Below, in pieces: positions 6,371 through 11,517 of a DNA stretch of 12,700 nt. The stretch is from positions 1 to 12,700 of the forward strand of contig JAFRZC010000205.1 of NCBI GenBank assembly GCA_017442765.1, read 5' to 3'. Source of the stretch: Prevotella sp. (GTDB lineage: Bacteria > Bacteroidota > Bacteroidia > Bacteroidales > Bacteroidaceae). Below the pieces are notes generated by a model that was given only the letters and a program-made list of their open reading frames with translations, did not search any database and was not told where the DNA came from. A program made the translations under genes and the position numbers. Within the stretch, counting starts at the first letter, position 1. Every line of letters starts with the position of its first letter.

Positions 6371-7425
6371 ACTTCGACAATACTACTGATTTTACAATCT
6401 AAAAAGGGAATAATACCTGTCGCCCAAGACATTCCGACGCCGAAAGCACTCAGTAACAACAGCTTTTTGCCAACTAATTTGTCTTTCAACTCGCTGATTA
6501 TGGTCAGCGGCACAGACACCGATGAGGTATTGCCATATTTTGCAATTGTCGATGGAATCTTTGAGGTGTCCAGTTTCATTTTCTTGGCGATATAGCTGTT
6601 GATGAAGTTGTTCGCTTGGTGAAAAATATAGTAGTCGAAGTCGGAAACTGTCAAGCCAGCATAATTTAACGTTTGCTTGATATCACGTGGCACCTCTCTG
6701 ATTACAAAGTTGAACACATCACCCCCTCGCATATACCCTTGTTCATCATTGCGGACATTCCCATATTCGTCTACTACTCGTTCTGTCAGGGTATCCAAAG
6801 AGCTGGGATGCCGGTATCCACCACCTTTTATCATAATCAGATCTCCCAACGAGCCATCACTATTCAAGGAAAACACGCTACGACCGAAAGTGTTGTTTCT
6901 TTCAATCAGTGCAGCTACGCCTGCATCACCAAAAATGAACGCGCTGCGACGGTCTTTGGGTGAGTAAACCTTGGAGCGAGTCTCGCCGTCGAGCAACAGT
7001 GCCTTGCGAATGCCACCGCTCTGCATCATTCCATAGACGACAGATAATCCATAGCAAAACGCTGCACAACCAAGGTTAATGTCAAATGCAATGCACGATT
7101 GCTTCAATCCAAGTCGGTGTTGTAAAAGGATGGATGTGGCTGGCATACGATAGTCCGGAGTCTGTGAAATAAAAACCAGCAGGTCTATCTCGCTACTGTC
7201 AATGTTGTTGTCTGTAAACAACTGCTCTGCTGCAGCAAAACAGAGGTCGGACGAACACGTGTCTTTATCTGCGAAACGGCGTTCGAACACGCCAATCTTG
7301 TCAACGACCTCTTTTACCTGGTCGGCAGGGAAGAAGTCGGTGTACTTATAGTTGTCAATAACGGTGTGAGGCACCGCAGCCGCCATTGCTGTAATGCCCA
7401 CACCTTCAAAAGAGAGCAGTGCCAT
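6367..7425 (-). CDS. 3-oxoacyl-ACP synthase III-like (KAS III) condensing enzyme
   Basis: The 352-residue protein has the thiolase-fold layout of KAS III with the complete Cys-His-Asn triad: Cys120 in NLGCAAFCYGL, His269 in FHQAN and Asn299 in YGNTSSVS. It ends with SAFGVGMSWA, the usual C-terminal glycine strip. KAS III enzymes condense an acyl-CoA starter with malonyl-ACP, or in side branches transfer short acyl groups. This copy lies between a dedicated ACP gene (5 bp away) and an SDR gene (4 bp overlap), outside any fatty-acid cluster. It therefore more likely serves a specialised short-acyl product than housekeeping FabH. The length is slightly above housekeeping FabH (about 317-330). 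Starter unit unknown. Confidence 0.9.
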   Translation of the reverse strand: MALLSFEGVGITAMAAAVPHTVIDNYKYTDFFPADQVKEVVDKIGVFERRFADKDTCSSDLCFAAAEQLFTDNNIDSSEIDLLVFISQTPDYRMPATSILLQHRLGLKQSCIAFDINLGCAAFCYGLSVVYGMMQSGGIRKALLLDGETRSKVYSPKDRRSAFIFGDAGVAALIERNNTFGRSVFSLNSDGSLGDLIMIKGGGYRHPSSLDTLTERVVDEYGNVRNDEQGYMRGGDVFNFVIREVPRDIKQTLNYAGLTVSDFDYYIFHQANNFINSYIAKKMKLDTSKIPSTIAKYGNTSSVSVPLTIISELKDKLVGKKLLLLSAFGVGMSWATGIIPFLDCKISSIVEV

Positions 7426-7430
7426 ATTTC

Positions 7431-7655
7431 TTATTTTGTAGCCAGATTGTACAAATCACCAATGGTTTGGTACTTTTTGATTTCGGTGTCACCGATAAGT
7501 TTGCCCATCTCCTCGTCAAAGAAGGCTATCAGAAGCATCACCGACAGGGAACTCCATTCTCCCAGTTCTCTAAATTTCGTTTCTGCCGTAAGGTTGTCGG
7601 CATTTTCAATCTCAATAGCCTCGGCCATTTTTTCGATAAATTCTTTGATTTCCAT
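7431..7655 (-). CDS. acyl carrier protein, specialised
   Basis: The 74-residue acidic, helical protein has the attachment motif GEWSSLSVMLLIAFFDEEMG. Ser36 is in the place of the phosphopantetheine serine of the DSL motif, here S-S-L, a variant common in ACPs of surface-polysaccharide and secondary pathways. Length and the TIGDLYNL end fit the family. It sits 11 bp after the NeuD-like gene and 5 bp before the KAS III gene, so it should carry the acyl chain made by the operon. No phosphopantetheinyl transferase gene is in the window, so modification would rely on the host enzyme. Confidence 0.9.
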   Translation of the reverse strand: MEIKEFIEKMAEAIEIENADNLTAETKFRELGEWSSLSVMLLIAFFDEEMGKLIGDTEIKKYQTIGDLYNLATK

Positions 7656-7666
7656 AATTGTTTATT

Positions 7667-8350
7667 TTATTTAGTACATAATGTTCTTGCAGGATTTCCA
7701 ACAACAGTGGTGCCATCTTTAACATTTGTCATAGCGACGGCTCCAGCTCCAATAGTGGATCTTTTTCCCATCTTTTTGTGAGGAAACAATGTTCCTCGAG
7801 TATGGATTATAGACATATCGTCCATCTTGCTATAACCACCCATAAATGAATAGGTGTTCAGATGGCAATATTTACCGACAATGGAATCGTGCCCAATCAC
7901 ACAAAATGGCTGTATGTATGCAAAATCTCCGATTATAGTATCACAAGAAATCATGGCATGGTCTCTTATAATACAACCTTTACCAATAACAGCGTTACAC
8001 CCGATCCGTGCTGTGTTGTCAATAAGAGTAAAGAAAACGCCGCCTTTTTCTATAATAATGTCTGCATAATATTTTCTCCAATAGGGGTCGCCAAGTGCGC
8101 AAACAAATATGTCATCTTGTTGTACTTGATAATTCTCGACAGAGGATAGGATTGGAGGGTAATTCATAAGCCCACTAAGAGCATCGGATTTCCCATCAAG
8201 GAATCCTTTGATATCGTATTCTTCTCGGTACCCAATGGATTTTGTTGCGGTTAAATAAGTCTCTCTGCCAGCTCCACGAGCTCCTATAATAACCAAATGT
8301 TTCAAAACAGTCACATTTATTTTGCCTACAAATCTCCAACTTGGCAACAT
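7667..8350 (-). CDS. NeuD/PglD-type sugar O/N-acyltransferase
   Basis: The product has an N-terminal Rossmann-like part (VIIGARGAGRE, about 20-30) and a C-terminal left-handed beta-helix of hexapeptide repeats from about residue 115. GHDSIVG with His154 matches the catalytic-base position of PglD/NeuD enzymes, and GNPA near the end is typical. These enzymes move an acetyl group from acetyl-CoA to a nucleotide sugar or sialic acid. As the first gene before an ACP, KAS III and SDR, this one may instead use an acyl-ACP, as LpxA does; that is a hypothesis. The start is uncertain: ATG 8350 gives 227 residues with an unusual leader, while a TTG at 8305 would begin at LKHLVIIGA, as relatives do. Confidence 0.85.
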   Translation of the reverse strand: MLPSWRFVGKINVTVLKHLVIIGARGAGRETYLTATKSIGYREEYDIKGFLDGKSDALSGLMNYPPILSSVENYQVQQDDIFVCALGDPYWRKYYADIIIEKGGVFFTLIDNTARIGCNAVIGKGCIIRDHAMISCDTIIGDFAYIQPFCVIGHDSIVGKYCHLNTYSFMGGYSKMDDMSIIHTRGTLFPHKKMGKRSTIGAGAVAMTNVKDGTTVVGNPARTLCTK

Positions 8351-8611
8351 AAACTAATAAAGAAAGGCATGAGATTTATGTACTCTTGCCCATTTATACT
8401 GAGGTATCGCCAAACACCTTTCAAGGAATGGTTTTCAAGGGAACTTCTCTCACGCCGAACAATATATAGTCGGCTTGAAAACAGCCTACTATATACAGAT
8501 ACAAACGAAGAGCATGTGCTCTTTCCCCCTTGATGAATTTTGGCGAAATTTCAGTATAAGGACAATCGCAATGCTTTTCTTGCTTACAACTTTCGCTCTT
8601 GAAAGTCGGTG
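8351..8611 (-). other. long 5' leader of the acyl-modification operon with a hairpin
   Basis: Between the promoter at 8612-8642 and the first start codon lie about 255 bases with no credible gene on either strand. The one structure seen is an inverted repeat, TATATAGTCGGCT (8463-8475) and AGCCTACTATATA (8483-8495), 13 bp with one mismatch and a 7-nt loop. It has no T run on the minus strand, so it is not a plain terminator. Possible roles are leader control or a remnant. Confidence 0.45.
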
Positions 8612-8642
8612 CAAAGATACAAACATTTCCCGATATGGCAAA
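8612..8642 (-). promoter_or_regulatory. complete Bacteroidota promoter for the acyl-modification operon
   Basis: Reading the minus strand, TTTG (8639-8642), exactly 19 bp, then TATCTTTG (8612-8619) match the -33/-7 consensus fully. Transcription would begin near 8605 and run into the NeuD-like gene. Confidence 0.75.
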
Positions 8643-8691
8643 ATAAAAAAAATGCCGCCGCGCGGAAAATCTCTTCCGCGCGGCGGCAATG
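8641..8691 (-). terminator. strong minus-strand intrinsic terminator
   Basis: A perfect 15-bp GC-rich stem (8653-8667 with 8674-8688, loop AATCTC) is followed on the minus strand by a T tract covering 8652-8641. It would stop leftward transcription arriving from the era side, just before the operon promoter at 8612-8642. Confidence 0.8.
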
Positions 8692-8807
8692 TTTGTGTGT
8701 CGTTCTTGTGATTAGGCTATTTTTCCGTATTCCAGTTTGTGGCGAAGATGCTGCTGTTCCTCTTTCGCTTGTAAAGAAACAATTTTTACTCTGTTTTGCA
8801 GAATTAT

Positions 8808-8838
8808 TTTGCTGAAACCAAGAAAAGTTGTATTTTTG
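8808..8838 (+). promoter_or_regulatory. complete Bacteroidota promoter upstream of the broken ATPase gene
   Basis: TTTG (8808-8811), 19 bp, then TATTTTTG (8831-8838) match the consensus exactly. The ATG of the ATPase remnant is 47 bp downstream. The promoter appears intact although the gene is not. Confidence 0.7.
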
Positions 8839-8885
8839 CAGTCGATAAAAGTGCATAAATAAACAAAAATATCGAATGGGAATAT

Positions 8886-9183
8886 ATGATAAATAGGGAT
8901 TTTTTGCTGAAAGAGTTGATGATACGACGGAAAAATAATATGATAAAAGTGGTCACTGGAATGAGGCGTTGCGGGAAGTCGTATCTATTATATTCAGTCG
9001 GCATATCGTATTGACGATGATGAGAAAAGAGAGCAGGAGTTGCACTCACTCCGAAAAATCAATGATAGTTTCCGTAAGGTTGTCATTGTGTGGGGTTCTA
9101 CACCTCGATACCAAAACGATGACGGAATATTGTTTGTCAGTCTTTACGATTTCCTGACAAATCCAGATGTATTGAAGGAATAG
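8886..9183 (+). pseudogene. AAA-type ATPase (DUF4143-like family), internal deletion and frameshift
   Basis: The first frame from ATG 8886 gives MINRDFLLKELMIRRKNN, then IKVVTGMRRCGKSYLLYS, a typical N-terminus with a Walker A (TGMRRCGKS). At about 9000 the sequence jumps to the C-terminal end of the same family in the next frame: AYRIDDDEKREQELHSLRKI, a SFRKVVIVWG strand, FVSLYDFLTNPDVLKE, and TAG at 9181. Members are usually around 400 residues, so about 300 central residues, including Walker B and the restriction-nuclease-like C-terminal core, are gone. The original frame ends at a TGA near 9012. The family is frequent in Bacteroidota accessory DNA; its biology is poorly known. The gene is dead and convergent with era, with 5 bp between stops. 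Confidence 0.8.
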
Positions 9184-9188
9184 GCCGT

Positions 9189-10067
9189 TCAGTCCTCGAG
9201 GGCGTAGCCGAAACTCTTGAGGGCGCGGTCGCTGTTGCGCCAGTCCTTGAGGACCTTGACGTGGAGGCTGAGGAAGCAGCGTTTGCCGGTGAATTCCTCG
9301 ATGTCGCGGCGGGCTACGGTGCCGAGTTTCTTGATGGCCTTGCCCTGGTGGCCGATGAGGATGGCCTTCTGGCTGTCGCGTTCGACGAAGATGAGGCACG
9401 AGATGTTGTCGATGCCTTCCTTCTCCTCGTAGCTCTCGACGGCGACCTCGCAGCTGTAGGGGATTTCCTTCTGGTAGTAGAGGAGTATTTTCTCGCGCAC
9501 GATCTCGCTGACGAAGAAGCGCATGGTGCGGTCGGTGAGTTCGTCCTGGGGGAAGTAGGGGGCATGTTCGGGGAGGAGCTGGAGGACGGTGTCGAAGATT
9601 TTGCCGACGTTGAAGCCCTCGGTGGCGGAGCAGGGGATGACGATGGCGCGCGGTATCTGGACCTGCCAGTAGGCGATGCGCTCCTGGATGGTGGCCTGGT
9701 CGGAGAGGTCTATCTTGTTGATGACGAGGATGACGGGGACGTCGCTGTCGACGACGCGCTGCAGCACGTGGCGGTTCTTGAAACTTTCGCCCACCTCGGT
9801 GACGAGGAGGAAAAGGTCGGCGTCCTGCAGGGCGGTGCCAATGAAGCCCATCATCTGCTCGTGGAGTTTGTTGGCGGGGTTGACGATGCCGGGGGTGTCG
9901 GTGTAGATCATCTGGAAGTCGTCGCCGTTGACGATTCCCATCACGCGCTTGCGGGTGGTCTGAGCCTTGGAGGTGATGATGCTGAGGCGCTCGCCGACGA
10001 GGGCGTTCATCAACGTGGATTTGCCCACGTTGGGGTTGCCGATGATGTTTACGAAGCCGGATTTCAT
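9189..10067 (-). CDS. era: GTPase Era, 30S ribosome assembly factor
   Basis: Era binds the 3' end of 16S rRNA and helps mature the small subunit; it acts in the cytoplasm and is essential in most bacteria. The 292-residue product has all G motifs: GNPNVGKST (10-18), the TT switch at 37-38, DTPG (57-60), NKID (117-120) and SA at 147-148. The C-terminal KH domain shows GHQGKAIKKLG (239-249) and the closing VKVLKDWR strip. Length is normal. GC is high, marking the return to core chromosome. No promoter box is seen directly upstream, where a palindromic element lies at 10110-10290, so it may be read from the gene at 10299-11078. Confidence 0.97.
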   Translation of the reverse strand: MKSGFVNIIGNPNVGKSTLMNALVGERLSIITSKAQTTRKRVMGIVNGDDFQMIYTDTPGIVNPANKLHEQMMGFIGTALQDADLFLLVTEVGESFKNRHVLQRVVDSDVPVILVINKIDLSDQATIQERIAYWQVQIPRAIVIPCSATEGFNVGKIFDTVLQLLPEHAPYFPQDELTDRTMRFFVSEIVREKILLYYQKEIPYSCEVAVESYEEKEGIDNISCLIFVERDSQKAILIGHQGKAIKKLGTVARRDIEEFTGKRCFLSLHVKVLKDWRNSDRALKSFGYALED

Positions 10068-10109
10068 TTTTTTCTCAATCAGAACTAAAAGAACGAAAAG
10101 ATTTTTTTT

Positions 10110-10290
10110 AACGGCGAATTGCTCGAATTACTCGAAGCTACGCAGGGAATGATTATAGGCTAATTACTCGAAAGCTACGCAATCACGATTGTCTGCGCAA
10201 GCTTGGCTCCACAAAGTCGCTGACCACAGTTCGAGTAATTCGCTTGAAATTAACCTGCGTAGCTTCGTTAGATTAGTGTAATTCGCCGTT
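10110..10290. repeat. nested palindromic repeat element
   Basis: The outer arms are 10110-10146 and 10254-10290; about 30 of 37 positions pair, with perfect ends AACGGCGAAT and CGAAGCTACGCAGG. Inside, the motif AATTACTCGA(A)AGCTACGCA occurs directly at about 10127-10144 and 10162-10181, and CGAGTAATT appears inverted at about 10232-10240. It has no ORF. It fills the gap between era and the leftward secreted-protein gene and is MITE- or REP-like. Whether it also terminates transcription is unknown. Confidence 0.75.
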
Positions 10291-10298
10291 CTTAAAAA

Positions 10299-11078
10299 TC
10301 AAAAATACTCGATGGTGCGGATGGTGGTGTAGTTGGGGAGGCGGCGGTCGCCGAGGACTTCGTATTCGGTGCACTTGGTCCAGTTGCCGTGCGAGTCGTA
10401 TTCGTACTCGTAGACGGTGACGAACATTTCGGGTTCCTCCTCGGTGTAGTCATAGAGGGTGTAGCTGGTGGGTTCGCCGTATTCGTCGTACTCCCAGCGT
10501 TTCTCCTGCACTTTCTGCTTGGAACGGTCGTAGACAACGGCTTTGTTGACGGTGCCGTCGGGGTTGAAGGTGTAGATTTCTCGTTTGTAGATTTCGTTGA
10601 ACTGGTCGTTGTAGCTGCGCTGGTCGATGCGGCCCATCTTGTCGTGTTTCAGGCGCAGGCGGCTCTCGACCTGGCGTTCGGCGTCCTCGACGTAGATTTC
10701 AATCAGTGTGTGGTCGGCATCGTAGACGTAGTAGGTGCGGCCGATGACGCGGTCCTGGTTGTCGACGACGTGCTCGAGGGTGGTGAGTCCGAAGCCGTCG
10801 TGCTTGTAGCGGGTGCGGAAGATGACGTCCTCGACGACGGAGAGGTACACATGGTTGCGGCGCTGGCCTTTGGAGTTGTACTCGGTGACGAGGTGCTCGA
10901 GCTGGTCGCCGCGTTCGAGGTTGTCGTTGAAGTCGTAGCGGGCTTCGTACATGACGGCGTCAACGCGCTTGACGGCGCCGTGGAGTCCGTCGTCCTTGAG
11001 GTCGTGGCCGCTCTGGGCCATGGCCGGAAGGGCCAGCATGAGCGATACGGCGGCAACAAATATTCCTTTTATTTTCAT
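10299..11078 (-). CDS. secreted protein with YD-like beta repeats, function unknown
   Basis: The 259-residue product starts with a clear signal peptide (MKIKGIFVAAVSLMLALPAMAQ), so it is periplasmic or surface; there is no lipobox cysteine. The mature part is a run of short beta strands with tyrosine-aspartate-glycine turns, for example EYNSKGQRRNHVY, VYDADHTLIEIYV, EYDEYGEPTSYTLYDY and EYDSHGNWTKCTEYE. This recalls RHS/YD or MORN-variant hairpin repeats found in many uncharacterised Bacteroidota proteins. It contains a single cysteine. No catalytic motif is seen. It lies upstream of era on the same strand, separated by the palindromic element. I cannot assign a function. Confidence 0.85.
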   Translation of the reverse strand: MKIKGIFVAAVSLMLALPAMAQSGHDLKDDGLHGAVKRVDAVMYEARYDFNDNLERGDQLEHLVTEYNSKGQRRNHVYLSVVEDVIFRTRYKHDGFGLTTLEHVVDNQDRVIGRTYYVYDADHTLIEIYVEDAERQVESRLRLKHDKMGRIDQRSYNDQFNEIYKREIYTFNPDGTVNKAVVYDRSKQKVQEKRWEYDEYGEPTSYTLYDYTEEEPEMFVTVYEYEYDSHGNWTKCTEYEVLGDRRLPNYTTIRTIEYF

Positions 11079-11197
11079 TAATTTATTCTTTATAAATTTC
11101 TCCTATTAACGCCTGCGGGTCTTTTTTATTGTGCCGTATTGTAATTTTTTTTCTGTTGCCCTTTGTTTGAACGGCGTCATGGAGGTTGTCCGCTGTT

Positions 11198-11289
11198 GCC
11201 GGCGGGACGCCGGCGCTCCATGGTGTTGATGCCGGCGGGACGCCGGCGCTCCATGGTGTTGATGCCGGCGGGACGCCGGTGCTCCAAAT
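11198..11289. repeat. 33-bp tandem repeats with internal palindrome, about 2.8 units
   Basis: Units start at 11198, 11231 and 11264. The first two are identical and the third is shorter with one change near its end. Each holds GCCGGCG-GGA-CGCCGGC, a perfect 7-bp palindrome with a 3-nt loop, then GCTCCATGG. There are no unique spacers, so it is not CRISPR. A short leftward open frame (69 codons, repeating GAPASRR) covers it but is most likely not a gene. It lies in the gap 11079-11517. Confidence 0.85.
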
Positions 11290-11343
11290 TGCTGTAGAAA
11301 AACTCTATGAATCAAAAAACTCCTAACCCTGCGGGCAGAAATC

Positions 11344-11440
11344 TATAAATCTTATAGATTTTGCGCTTCGCGTAACCGCCGAAGGCGGAATGATTTATAA
11401 GATTTACAAGATTTCGCGATGCCGAAGGCGAGCAGGAGAA
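11344..11440. repeat. inverted-repeat element with short internal hairpins
   Basis: TAAATCTTATA (11346-11356) is matched in inverse by TATAAGATTTA (11396-11406). Between them lie CGCTTCGCG and CCGCC-GAA-GGCGG hairpins. After them, ATTTCGCGATGCCGAAGGCG partly echoes the same words. There is no ORF. It looks like another intergenic repeat family and sits just before the symporter promoter. Confidence 0.55.
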
Positions 11441-11483
11441 TTATGGAATTATAGCACCTGCCTGTATATTCAAAAAAAATCCG

Positions 11484-11491
11484 TATCTTTG
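11484..11491 (+). promoter_or_regulatory. -7 box for the symporter gene
   Basis: TATCTTTG matches the consensus and lies 26 bp before the ATG at 11518. The expected -33 position holds CCTG (11461-11464) at 19 bp spacing, a poor TTTG match. Confidence 0.6.
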
Positions 11492-11517
11492 CAACTGGTA
11501 ATTATTGCAATCGAAAG

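Noticed and set aside
11198..11289. CRISPR-like regular repeats
   Set aside because: The units are directly adjacent with no unique spacers, and no cas genes are near.
11106..11315. Leftward 69-codon open frame repeating GAPASRRHQHH
   Set aside because: It is a translation of the 33-bp palindromic tandem repeats; there is no start context, promoter or domain.
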